A program made the translations under genes and the position numbers. A stretch of 64,000 bases of DNA from JAHIKV01 sp963733145 (GTDB lineage Bacteria > Planctomycetota > Planctomycetia > Pirellulales > Thermoguttaceae): contig CAVTCJ010000015.1 in the NCBI GenBank assembly GCA_963733145.1, positions 194,172 through 258,171 on the forward strand, in the 5' to 3' direction. The notes under the pieces are model-generated. The model did no database searches. It was not told the DNA's origin and saw only the letters and a program-made list of their open reading frames with translations. Each line of letters opens with the position of its first letter. The stretch's first letter is position 1. Positions 54,462-63,930 of the stretch are shown piece after piece.

Positions 54462-56946
54462 TTGTCTGTTGGCACGAAGCTTCGCACCAGATCAATCCGC
54501 TGCCCGTCGATCTCCGCATATATGCGATAGTCGATGTGACAATTTCTCTCCAACTCGTCAAGCAAGATCATCATTTGTTTACACCATTTTTCGTCGTTGA
54601 CTTCAAACTCCATCCAATCAAGCTGCTTTTTCCGTTGATCCTGCTTTTCTTTTAATTGTTCCTGTTTCCTCTTCTTGTATTCATTATCCTTTCTAAGGTT
54701 TTGCAGCTCTTTTGTCAGATTCTTGATTCCTGCATCGATTTTTTGCAGACCTTCTTCTACACGGTTTTGCAGTTCCCTGCACCGATTCTTGCGATCCTGC
54801 AACATATTCCGATCGACTAGTAACGGCTCTTCCAGGATTCGACCATCATCAAGGCGCTTCTTGGCTGGGGCATTGACCTCGAACCTGAGTCCGTAGGCGT
54901 CTTTATTCACCACGAATTTCGCGTCAATCTCCAACAGGCTCTTGTTGCGGTCTTTCTCGTCAAGAATCTGGATTGTGGATGTTTCCGAGATCTTCACGCT
55001 GCTGGGCGGAATAATTTTGTGTGGCGGGGAGCCTTGGAATTGAAAGCCCACGCGGAGCGTGTCCTCGGTCGGAACGTCCTTTACAGCGACTGGAAACTCC
55101 CAAATGGGTGGCTTTGTATCCCATTTTATTTTCAGTGGGTCACGTTGTTGCGGATGAAAAAGGGCGCAGCGTTCGTGTTTGCCGTCCACCTCTACGGTCA
55201 ATACGCAGAATCGAAGACAGGCTGATTTGGCGGACGAAGAGCGGAACTGGGAGGGGTTGCACCACTGAAACCTCAAGGACTGACCTATGAGTGTGAATGT
55301 GGCGATGTCCTGCCCTTTACCCAACCCAGTTGTGGTATGCGATTGGACGGTCCAGATCCGAGCCCCATCAACGTCCTTCGAGTCTGCATGATGAAGGATC
55401 GCCCTTCGCCAAGCACTGCTTCGCTGCCGGACAGCGTTAAATTACACAGTTCCGGTTGCTGGACGAATACTTTGGCCACTTCCTCCTCTGGCCTGTCGCC
55501 GGCGAAATTGAAGTCGGGAAGCGGTATTGCAAGCACACGGTTGCGGCCGCGAATGTCCGCCAATGGATCGGGCGCCGGCACTTCGGGCTTTTTCACCGGC
55601 TCTGTCTTAGGTTTCTCGTTGGCCGTTTTCTCTTCAGCAGCCTTGTTCGCTGCTGCAGCCTTCTCGGCGGCCATTTTCTTCTCTTCCGCCGCCATCTTTT
55701 CCGCTGCCGCCTTCTTTTCTGCCGCCGCCTTCTCGGCGGCTATCTTCTTCTCTTCCGCGGCCTTCTTTTCCGCCGCGGCCCTCTCGGCGGCCATCTTTTT
55801 CTCTTCGGCAGCCCTGGCCTTGCTCTCATTTGCCGATTTGGCAAGTTCTGCGGGAGGCCGATAACTCGTGCCGGCGATGAATGCCGCGATCATTCCGCCA
55901 AGGACGAGAACCACCAGGCCCGCCGCAGCCGCGACCATTGTCCACTTGGATCGCCGCGTTGCGGAGAACGCAACATAGGGCTGTCGTTGGATCGGCGGGG
56001 CTTCGACCGGCGCGACATATTGGGGCGTAGCGGCTTGTTCGGGTATCCGACGGCGTGCCGCTAGTTCCATCGGCGTCAGGACCTCTCGCGGTCTCGCGGA
56101 GGGGGCGGCTTGAGCTAAGATCGCATCTTCTTGCCGCTCGGGATGTGGTCGCTTGCCCGTCCGCGCGGCTTGGACAAAGCTGCTTCCTTGGGCCGGTCGC
56201 AACCGTTGGCAAAGGTCAATGACTCGAGCGTGTGGATTGCGTCGTAGCAGACGTGCTTCCGGTGTATCGTCCAGCACGAAGCGCCAGAGGCAGTCCATGC
56301 CCGGCGGAAGCTTGGTGAAATAGGTGCTGAATGTCGCCTCCCAGCGGCGTTCCGACGGCAACAGACTCATCGCCTCCACCACCAGGGAAAACGTGTCGGT
56401 GCCCGGTTTGAAAATCACGGAAATCGGCTGCGGGTCGTCTTCCAACGCTGTCTCGGCAAGCACGCCCGCCCAACCGGCATCGCCGGTCATTTTGGCCCAA
56501 TGTCGGCAGACAACTGTCGGGCAATCGTCGTTGCGCAGGGTCCGCCCCGCAGGAAGGATTCGCACTTGGCCGTCCCATTTGGTCTCGAAGAATCCCTCGG
56601 CCGCCATGGCCCAGGCTGGCCCTCCAGGCATACATTCGCGCGGCTCAATCGCCACGAGGTGGGCCAATTTGTTCGATCGTTTCGTGTAGTCCAGGCCGGC
56701 ATCGCAAATTCGCGATAACAAGTGATAAGAGCGACCACCCACGTTAAGGAGCAGATGCGAGTAGTTGACCGGATTAAGCGCTGATCGAGGATCATGCACC
56801 GCAAATTCCGCTCGATAGCCGGTCAGCGCTTCCAACCGCTCGGCTAAGTTCTTGGCCATTCCGGGCGTGCTGACCACGGTGCAGAAACCGCGGCTTCCCG
56901 GCCGGAGCCCTTCGGGCGCAGAGGTATATAATATTTCCTGGCTCAT
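54458..56946 (-). pseudogene. GAP1-like GTPase-associated membrane protein, frameshifted
   Basis: The N-terminal ~250 residues (MSQEILYTSAPEGLRPGSRG FCTVVSTPGMAKNLAERLEA LTGYRAEF, YSHLLLNVGGRSYHLLSRIC DAGLDYTKRSNKLAHLVAIE) resemble the GAP1-N2/M domains that accompany TRAFAC-type GTPases. A membrane helix follows (WTMVAAAAGLVVLVLGGMIA AFIAG, about 340-364), then an AEKKAAEEKK coiled linker and the shared module LADIRGRNRVLAIPLPDFNF. One base is lost near 55388 (FIMQ then DSKDVDGARIWTVQSHTTTG LGKGQDIATFTLIGQS). The second frame runs to 54458, ending with a coiled coil and HIDYRIYAEIDGQRIDLVRS. Joined length about 829 residues. Starts by ATGA overlap with the GTPase stop. Confidence 0.7.
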
Positions 56947-58227
56947 GTACCAGTTTCCTTCCAGATCCTGGGCGTGGACGGTTCGTCTGGTTTCCCCCGT
57001 TGCTCGTCAGAAGATTTGGATTTGCTGGTTGGCGAGGACTTGACTGCCACAGCAACGGCCGGTTTGACTCGGACCAAACCGCGCGCTGCTTTGTGTAGAG
57101 CGTATAACATGGGGATTTCCGCCCATTGTGGACGAACGTCCCGTGGACAAATCCCCAAAGCCGCCGTGTGGGGATCCATTTCAGGGTGTCTGCCCAAAGC
57201 GCTGGCGGGAATATATGTGACTTCTTCGCAAAAACCTTCGGCTGCTCCAACAATTTCCGGTGCATACTTGACGAGAATCGCTCGCATTTGCTGAGAGATT
57301 CTCGTCAGCTTCTCCATATCCAGAACCGACATGGCTTCAGTGACCCGTCGAATTGGGAGGTTTGTCCCCAGACTCGTTCGGCCCATCAACGCCTTCCACG
57401 CATCCTGTTTCGTCAAGACGACCACCAGGGGACGTGGATACTTTTCATTCTGGGAGCAGTTGCTGTGGCGGCGAATGCGATTGGCTGCCTCCAGAAGAAT
57501 CTGATGCTGCTGATGTATCGCTTTTCCGTCGACCAACTGGGGATCCATGCTTCCTTTACTGCACGCCCTGCGAAACTTCGGATGTTGGAGGGGGTCGAAG
57601 AGAAACATCAGCACTTGAGATAGCGCCAAATGCTGAAGCGGATACTTGCCGGTCTCCCCTCCCTGCAGAAAATGTTCTCCAGCGTTGTCGTACAGACAGA
57701 GAGCTCGGGACGTACTGCTGCGAAGGCGGAAATCAGGATGCGATTCCTGCGGTTGGATGGAAAACACAAACGGTTTGGGATACCACACCTCCCGCCCGCC
57801 AAAGTTCACTGCTTCATACAGATATCCGCCTTCCTTTTCCGTCTTGGGCAACGTCGTCAACTGATCTTCCAGGGGATTCAAGAACAACTTTTCTTCGTAG
57901 TCGTTGAGAATCAGATTGGCAACCGGATCGGCGTCTTGGAAGCTCAAGGAAAAGCTCTGGCTCAGAGTCTTCCGCAGTTGCCAAGTCATGGAAGCCAGAA
58001 AATACGACTTGCCCGAAGACGGCGCTCCGATGATCGAGATAAAGAGCGGTTCCATCTCCAGAAGGGCGCGCGGCAGCGGAAGATGACAGTGCGGGCACGC
58101 CAATTCGCGGCAAACGACTCCGCCCACGTCGATTGCGTGACCGTTGACAGTGAATCGAGTCGGCAAGAACCGTTGCTGGGCATCCTTGCCCAAAAGGAAA
58201 TCATCCTGCAAACCGATGATCGAGATA
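56943..58227 (-). pseudogene. TRAFAC-type GTPase, catalytic part (downstream of IS630)
   Basis: Contains the P-loop ISIIGAPSSGKSYFLASMTW, switch-like LCLYDNAGEHF (DxAGE, G3) and VVVLTKQDAW (TKxD, G4), so it is a complete G domain. A helical C-terminus with EVTYIPASALGRHPEM and a Lys/Ser-rich tail follow. Upstream, LQDDFLLGKDAQQRFLPTRF TVNGHAIDVGGVVCRELACP HCHLPLP repeats the zinc-ribbon half of the N-terminus. The true start lies across IS630 at 59696. In the current state any translation would start inside the IS. It precedes and overlaps the GAP1-like gene by ATGA, which fits a dedicated GTPase-GAP1 pair. Confidence 0.75.
58027..58212. repeat. 186-bp in-frame tandem duplication, unit 1 (GTPase gene)
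   Basis: Unit 1 spans CCGATGATCGAGAT to CATCCTGCAAA. Its twin is 58213-58227 plus 59410-59580, split by IS630. The 174 bp at 58039-58212 and 59407-59580 are identical. 186 bp equals 62 codons, so both units stay in frame. Confidence 0.9.
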
Positions 58228-59407
58228 TACCGCGCGTGGGTGAATATGGCACAAATTGGGGTGGACGAAAAGGGCAATATTAGAGAACATACGCAGATTG
58301 ATCGGGAAGGGTTGTCTTTGGGAAAGCGAGGTGCATGGATGCGCCGATTTGAGTTCACGAAGAAAGAGAAGCAGGCCATCGCCGGGGAACGATATCACCA
58401 TCCTGACCCACGTGTTCAGCGGCGAATGGAAATACTGTGGTTGAAGTCTCAGGGAGAGCGGCACGAGCGTATCGCACAGTTGGCTGGAGTGGGGCGGCGC
58501 ACCGTTCAGCGGGTGCTGGACCTTTTCGAGGCGGGACGATTGGAAGCCGTGCGGCATTTTGACTATAAGGGAAAGGCCAACCATCTGGTTCTGCATAAAG
58601 GGTCGTTGGAAATCGAGTTCCGCGAAAGACCGCCGCGCACCATCGCCGAGGCTTGCACCCGCATTGAGCAACTGACAGGCGTGGTTCGTAGGCCCACACA
58701 AGTCCGGCTGTTTCTGCGCGATAGGTTGGGGTTGCGCTGCGCAAGGTGGCTGCCGTGCCCGTACCGCCCAAACAATCGGTCGAGGAGCACGCCCGCACAC
58801 AGGCGGCTTTTTTAAAAGGAAGAAATTGAGCCGAGACTCGCCGCGGCCCGTGCGGGACAACGGACGGTGTTCTTCGTGGACGCCGCTCACTTCGTGTTAG
58901 GGTCGTTTCTGGGGTGGCTGTGGTGTGCAACTCGCCTGTTCGTGCGCGGAGCGTCTGGACGACAGCGGTACAACGTGTTGGGCGCATTGGATGCCGTCAC
59001 CCATGAACTGACCCGCGTGACCAACCACACGTACATAACGGCGGAAACGGTGTGTGAACTGTTGCGGAAGATCGCCGCGGCAGGATTGACGACTCCGATC
59101 ACGCTGGTGCTCGACAATGCCGCCTACCAACGCTGTAAACTGGTACAGAGTCTGGCCTGCGAGTTGGGGATTGAACTCTTGTTTCTGCCGTCGTATTCAC
59201 CAAACCTAAACCTGATCGAGCGGTTGTGGAAGTTTGTCAAGAAGAAATCGCTGCATTGCCGCCACCATACAAACTACGCCGACTTCCACGCTGCCATTGA
59301 CCGCTGCCTCAACCAGCTCACGACCACGTACAAGGACGAAATCGACAACCTCATCACCCACAGATTTCAAACCTTTGAAAATGTGTCACTACTCGCCGTG
59401 TAGGGTA
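58228..59407 (+). mobile_element. IS630 family insertion sequence, about 1180 bp
   Basis: Flanked by TA on both sides (58226-58227, 59408-59409), the IS630/Tc1 target. Ends TACCGCGCGTGGGTGAATAT / TACCCTACACGGCGAGTAGT are imperfect inverted repeats. Removal of the element plus one TA restores the GTPase frame exactly. Inserted in unit 2 of a tandem duplication. Confidence 0.85.
58339..59403 (+). pseudogene. IS630 family transposase with two compensating frameshifts
   Basis: MRRFEFTKKEKQAIAGERYH HPDPRVQRRMEILWLKSQGE RHERIAQLAGVGRRTVQRVL is the N-terminal HTH pair. Near 58740 the frame moves to RKVAAVPVPPKQSVEEHART QAAF. At a TTTTTTAAAAGG run (58808-58819) it returns to the original frame with KEEIEPRLAAARAGQRTVFF VDAAHFV. 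Catalytic residues are all there: Asp in FFVDAAHF, Asp in LVLDNAAYQR, Glu in NLNLIERLWKFVKKKS. The T6A4GG run resembles a slippery sequence, and IS630 members can use frameshifting, so one shift may be programmed. Confidence 0.85.
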
Positions 59408-59580
59408 TAAAGAGCGGTTCCATCTCCAGAAGGGCGCGCGGCAGCGGAAGATGACAGTGCGGGCACGCCAATTCGCGGCAAACGACTCCGCCCACGTCGA
59501 TTGCGTGACCGTTGACAGTGAATCGAGTCGGCAAGAACCGTTGCTGGGCATCCTTGCCCAAAAGGAAATCATCCTGCAAA
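59408..59580. repeat. 186-bp tandem duplication, unit 2 (right part)
   Basis: Carries the copy joined to the true N-terminus of the GTPase. Identical to 58040-58212. Confidence 0.9.
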
Positions 59581-59696
59581 TTGGGGTGCGTAGAGACCCA
59601 CAGAATTTGCTCGGGCGGAAACTGATGCCAGCAGTGCGGGCAGGTGATACGGGCACGCAGACGAACAGGCGTAAATCGTTGTTCAGGCACTTTCAC
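59408..59696 (-). pseudogene. TRAFAC-type GTPase, N-terminal part (upstream of IS630)
   Basis: GTG 59696 with GGAGGA just before it. VKVPEQRFTPVRLRARITCP HCWHQFPPEQILWVSTHPN holds the first CPHC of a zinc ribbon. RELACPHCHLPLPRALLEME PLF holds the second and leads toward the P-loop, which lies on the other side of IS630. A zinc ribbon fused in front of a G domain suits a sensor or adaptor role. Confidence 0.72.
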
Positions 59697-60307
59697 ACCT
59701 ATCCTCCGTATCAAGACAAGACTCAACCCTCGAAAAGGGCGGAGCAACAGGGATGGGCACATCGACCTGAGATGTTGCCTTCAGACCATTTAATTTAGCT
59801 ACCCAACAAGCTTCCTGCAAGCCCCCCCACCTGGATGCCGAGGTGCGCCCAACTTCCGATGAGCGCTTTCGGCGCGGAACGTCACGAATCCAAGCCGGAA
59901 AGCATTAATTTGGGACGCCATTCTGTCTCCTCCACGCGGCGCGTTGCTGATCGTACATAGTATGGTTGGTATTAGGCCCAACTAATGTGTATGAAGCAGT
60001 ATTTATGTGGCCCCGGTCAGCTTCCAAACTATAAGCAACAACAGATAGGGCAGATGTGAATCCCGCGTAGGAACGCTTCCGGGTTGAAATAACGATAGGT
60101 GTGGTCTCAGATGCGACAAGCGGACCACCGACCTGCGTCCGGTGACGGGGTTCCGACGCGGACAGGCCTTCGCCGGTCGGCCAGCTCCGGCAACCTCCGT
60201 CCTTCTTACAGCACCGACCCTGCCGAGTCCAAGTCAATCGTCACCGTCTTCGCGGGTGACTGCCAAACGTTTGCCATCGGGTAGGCTCCTCGCGATTACC
60301 GATGCTA
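59697..60307. other. Intergenic region upstream of the GTPase gene
   Basis: No gene recognised. It should contain the promoter of the GTPase operon. Short minus-strand frames (for example 59905-60237) have unbiased composition and no motif. No RNA structure is evident by eye. Confidence 0.45.
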
Positions 60308-61864
60308 TCACGGCTCGTTCCCATCCGCGCATGCACAACGGAATCCGGTAAGTTTGTTCCTGGCGTTGTCTCCTACCAAGTAAAATTCAAAAGGGGCAGC
60401 GCCATATACGGCGCCGCTGGATTGCGCGTGGGCGCCTTTGGTAATCATCGTGACCCGACCAAGGCGATCTGTTCGTTCCCGCATGATCTCGTCTACGTTG
60501 CCCACCAAATTGCAGACGCCGAAGGGACTGATGTCGTTGGGCGTAGCGCTGACCGAACTGGTGCCGAGTGCAAACGCGGGGTTTTCACTGACCTTGGCCT
60601 GCTCTGCAATCCACTCGTCGCCCCAAGGGTACATCCGCTCGTCGTTGCCGCGAAAAGCGCGGGTCCACTGGGCAATCGTCGGCAGTTGTTTGCCGGCCCA
60701 AGCCGCATAAGCCGCGGCATCCGCGTAGGACACATCAGTCACCGGGTGATCTTCCGTCCCCGGCAGCGGTCTTGCACCACCCCACATCGCCGGCGGGAGG
60801 CGATGAGTCTCCTGCAAGAAATCCCCGTACTCGGCATTCGTCACTTCGTATTTGTCAATCCAGAATCCCGCAACCTGAACGGTTTGCTCCTTCTCTCCTC
60901 GACAGCATTTTACAAATTGTTCGATCAGCGCGGGGTTTTTCCGAATCGAATCCAGTGTCATCGCATGGGAACGGAGTTTTTCTTCACTCGAACCCAAATG
61001 AACCTGCCCCGGGGCGATGTAGACCATTCCCTTATGCGCCTGGGAATGATTGTGCATTGATGGCGACGTGTGTCCGCGATCGGGGGAGCCATTCGCCTGA
61101 GAAACGGTGTACTTTACTGGTGAACCACGTTCGCCCGCCACACGAAAATTCCTTACGATGATAGATGCCGTGACCGCCGCCACCAACAATGTCACTACGG
61201 CGGCAGTGCCCAGAAGTAGGTATCGCCACCCGCGATGCCAGGTGAAAAGCGTTTCTTCCACCCGATTCAACGCGGCTGAAGGTTCGGAACGCAGGAGAGG
61301 CCTGTGGCCGGAGTCACCCACGAAACCAGGGGGGCTCGACGGTCGCTCCTTTTTCCGCAAGAGCGAACGCACAGTGTGCCGAAGGTAATGCAAATGTTTT
61401 TCGAGTGGAGGTGTCAGCGCATCCAGCCAATGGAGGTTGCTGAGAAAGAACTCCATGGCCGGCATCATGGGCACGTCGTCAATGCGGAACGGGATCAGAG
61501 CCAGCCCTTTGGCGTCGGCCAATTCGACTTCCCGGTGAACTTGCTGCGACGTGTTTGAATGAGCGGAATACACGAGCACGAATATCCGGCACCGACTAAT
61601 CCCCTCGATTATCCCTTGTCCCCAATTATTTCCCGGTGTAATGTCGCGCGGGGCAATCCAACAGCGTATTCCATCATTTTCCAGATGGTCACGAATTGCT
61701 TCGGCGGTATTGTTGTCGGGTTGCGAGTAGCTAACGAACACGTCGTAATCCAACAGGGGAACGACAAAGATTTGGCCACACTCGGGACATTTCGTCCGCT
61801 TGCCGGCGAGATCTTCGTCGGCACGCAGCTTCTTCCCACAACGGCAGGTGACGCCGATCGCCAT
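60308..61864 (-). CDS. Zinc ribbon - TIR - TM - FGE-sulfatase domain protein
   Basis: 518 residues from ATG 61864, chosen because domain sequence starts there. An N-terminal ribbon (CRCGKKLRADEDLAGKRTKC PECG; Cys 7, 9, 26, 29) comes first. The TIR domain follows at about 39-165: DYDVFVSYSQPDNNTAEAIR, IRCWIAPRDITPGNNWGQGI, RIFVLVYSAHSNTSQQVHRE VELADAKG, where Glu112 is the expected NADase glutamate. A helix (YLLLGTAAVVTLLVAAVTAS IIV) lies near 215-237. The C-terminal FGE-like domain is MVYIAPGQVHLGSSEEK, GFWIDKYEVTNAEYGDFLQE, HPVTDVSYADAAAYAAWAGK QLPT and GVCNLVGNVDEI. TIR domains cleave NAD or make cyclic-ADPR-type signals in defence. The FGE-like domain outside the membrane may sense ligand. 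Confidence 0.88.
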   Translation of the reverse strand: MAIGVTCRCGKKLRADEDLAGKRTKCPECGQIFVVPLLDYDVFVSYSQPDNNTAEAIRDHLENDGIRCWIAPRDITPGNNWGQGIIEGISRCRIFVLVYSAHSNTSQQVHREVELADAKGLALIPFRIDDVPMMPAMEFFLSNLHWLDALTPPLEKHLHYLRHTVRSLLRKKERPSSPPGFVGDSGHRPLLRSEPSAALNRVEETLFTWHRGWRYLLLGTAAVVTLLVAAVTASIIVRNFRVAGERGSPVKYTVSQANGSPDRGHTSPSMHNHSQAHKGMVYIAPGQVHLGSSEEKLRSHAMTLDSIRKNPALIEQFVKCCRGEKEQTVQVAGFWIDKYEVTNAEYGDFLQETHRLPPAMWGGARPLPGTEDHPVTDVSYADAAAYAAWAGKQLPTIAQWTRAFRGNDERMYPWGDEWIAEQAKVSENPAFALGTSSVSATPNDISPFGVCNLVGNVDEIMRERTDRLGRVTMITKGAHAQSSGAVYGAAPFEFYLVGDNARNKLTGFRCACADGNEP

Positions 61865-62256
61865 TTTTCGGTCCTGATGGTACAGACCGCCAAAAGATCG
61901 GAGGGAGGCACACCCCCCCAATCCATGATTATAACACGATGGTTCAGACATACAAGCTGTTAGCCGCACTTCACCAATGCCGGGCAATTTTGCCGGAATC
62001 TTGTCGCAGTCGGGTTGTCCATGAAAGCGGGGGGCCTTTATGTCGGCAAGAAATCGTGCTCCTTCGGCCTGCGTCAGGTGCCGAGGAACGGTCCAGCATG
62101 AGGCCTTGCATTTCCGGCAGCATTGTAGTATTTCGTAACCGGCGATTGAAACGAACGTAGTGTTTTGCCGGTTCCGGACAATTGCCCCCCCGAAAAAGCA
62201 GCCGGAGGTTGTCCCTTTGACGGTTGAAAAGAGGAAGGCGATTCCTCGAACGATTA
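61865..62256. other. Upstream region of the TIR gene, no gene
   Basis: Includes the promoter at 61928-61955. The remaining frames have no motif. The right border is the end of an IS256 fragment. Confidence 0.45.
61928..61955 (-). promoter_or_regulatory. Promoter TTGTAT-N16-TATAAT for the TIR gene
   Basis: On the minus strand TTGTAT (61955-61950), 16 bp, TATAAT (61933-61928), about 64 bp upstream of ATG 61864. A perfect -10 in a GC-rich setting suggests a housekeeping-sigma promoter. Confidence 0.6.
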
Positions 62257-62620
62257 TCACGCGATCTTCCGCTTGTCGTCAAGTCCCTTTCCAAGAATAA
62301 GGCGGTCCAACGCTTTGAGCAACTGCGGCATCTGCCGGTAGCCCTTCACGCGATGAAACTTGCTCTCGGTGCGCATCAGGCCCGCTATGCACCAACGCTG
62401 ACGCATGTCGCCCTCTCGCCAACATTTCACCCGGCGGGTCACATTCTGCGCCACGCTGAACGCCGACTCGATCGGATTCGTCGTCGCCAACGTCCGTCGA
62501 AGCAAAGCGCCCACACCCAGCGTGCCCAGCCGAACGACCGTCAGCGTCTCCTCCATTCCTTCCCGCAGGCTCGACGTGGCGTCGAGGTTCAACCGCTCCA
62601 GCCACCGGGCCGTCGTCTTT
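62257..62620 (-). pseudogene. IS256 (Mutator-type) transposase, C-terminal fragment
   Basis: LRRTLATTNPIESAFSVAQN VTRRVKCWREGDMRQRWCIA GLMRTESKFHRVKGYRQMPQ LLKAL is the C-terminal catalytic Glu region of IS256/Mutator transposases (TNPIES). The N-terminal two thirds are missing. The IS1380-like element begins directly upstream at 62623, so its insertion probably cut this gene. Confidence 0.88.
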
Positions 62621-62622
62621 AG

Positions 62623-63496
62623 CCCGGATTATTCGTAAACGCTGTCTGTTCGTGCTGGCTGGCGGTGGGAAGAGGCAAGAGAAGACGATGGGGTTGTGGA
62701 AAGACACAAGGCCCCCTTCTCCCCGTGGCCAAAAGCTGGTGGGCGCGGCAGAGGAAGTTGTCGGCAGGGGCTAACTGCTGTTGGGAGCCGCTCCGGCAAG
62801 GACGAGAATCCGCTGGCTGACCTGTTGAAAGTGGTGCAGGTAAGGCCAGTTCGATGAGAGTTCCACTACCACGCGGCGAGTGGTTTCACGCACGTACGCG
62901 CCGACCTTAATCAAGCGCGTCCGCCAGGTACAGGGTTGCCCTTTGCCCAGCGGATCGCGCTCGCGGCGGTGATTGTGCCAGCGGCGGCGATCATGGTCGG
63001 CGAGGGCTTCCAGGGGGACTTCCGCAGAAGCCGGCGGCGGAGGCGGATCGGCGAGAGGGTGGGCTGGCTGGCCAGATCGTCGTCGGTCGTGGAGCGATCG
63101 CAGAGGAGCTTGAAGATCGGATCGCTGCGCAGCACGTCGTGGTCGTTCTGGTCGGGGTAGTCGGCGAGTATGCCATAGACCCGCATGCGGGTCATCTCCA
63201 GCAGAGGATGATCGACGTATCCGGGATGCCGTCGGCCGCTGAGCGCATTGGCGAACTGCCGCGTCAGCCCCAGCCGCTCGTCGAGTTGCCGAAAAGGCAA
63301 CAAGCCCGCGTCGCTGGAAGCCTGTGCCGCTGCGGGCTCTACCACAATCGCCTTCGATGTGAGAAAATCGAAGGAAACCTGAAAAGCAGACTGCTTTACC
63401 ACAATGCGCCTCCGTGGGTTGTCCAAAATGTATGTCGCTTAACACTTTAGACGCTCGCGGAGGCGCTTTTGTTTGCAGATTTACGAATAATCCGGG
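62623..63496 (-). mobile_element. IS1380-like element, internally deleted (874 bp)
   Basis: Inverted ends CCCGGATTATTCGTAAA (62623-62639) and TTTACGAATAATCCGGG (63480-63496). Flanks TTAG and TTAA are near-identical and may be a 4-bp duplication with one change. The length is about half of a full IS1380 element. Confidence 0.8.
62771..63427 (-). pseudogene. IS1380 family transposase, N- and C-terminal parts only
   Basis: The N-terminal part KQSAFQVSFDFLTSKAIVVE and LLPFRQLDERLGLTRQFANA LSGRRHPGYVDHPLLEMTRM RVYGILADYPDQNDHDVLRS DPIFKLL is typical of IS1380. After about 140 residues the middle (catalytic) part is missing and a second frame gives the C-terminus, TWRTRLIKVGAYVRETTRRV VVELSSNWPYL. 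It is non-functional. Confidence 0.85.
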
Positions 63497-63500
63497 TTAA

Positions 63501-63930
63501 AGCTGAGCAATCAGGCAAGGTCTTCAAGCTGATGAATCGGATCACGGACAAGCCGTACACTACAACCGAAGTCTGCCGGATCGTATCGAACATTGGAAAG
63601 AAAGCCCTCATTGTGGTGGACAAGGCCACTGGCAAGTATGCTTCTGCCCATGACTTACGGCGGGCGTTTTGCACACGATGGGCCGGGAAGGTTACAACGC
63701 CCGTCCTGATGCGGCTTGCCCGACACGCCGACATAGCAACCACGATGGGCTACTACGTTGACCTAGACGCCGATGAAGTGGCAGGTGACTTGTGGGCCAA
63801 GTATGGGGAGGAATCCAACAACACCCCGGCGGCTGACAACACTTGTGACAACACTGGCCGAAACGAGATTCCACCAGCGGTTGCGGCAGTCGACTCTAAC
63901 TCCCGATGCCGAAAAGGGTTGCGAAAATAG
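63501..63930 (+). pseudogene. Tyrosine recombinase/integrase, C-terminal part
   Basis: TTTEVCRIVSNIGKKALIVV, ASAHDLRRAFCTRWAGKVTT PVLMRLARHADIATTMGYYV D carries the H-x-x-R, H and catalytic Tyr of phage-type integrases. The N-terminal part with the first Arg is gone, replaced by the IS1380-like element at 63496. The stop TAG (63928-63930) overlaps the tRNA 3' end, the classical position of an integrase that targets a tRNA gene. Confidence 0.85.

Noticed and set aside
59905..60237. 110-codon minus-strand open frame
   Set aside because: No motif and no start signal; likely promoter region of the GTPase operon.
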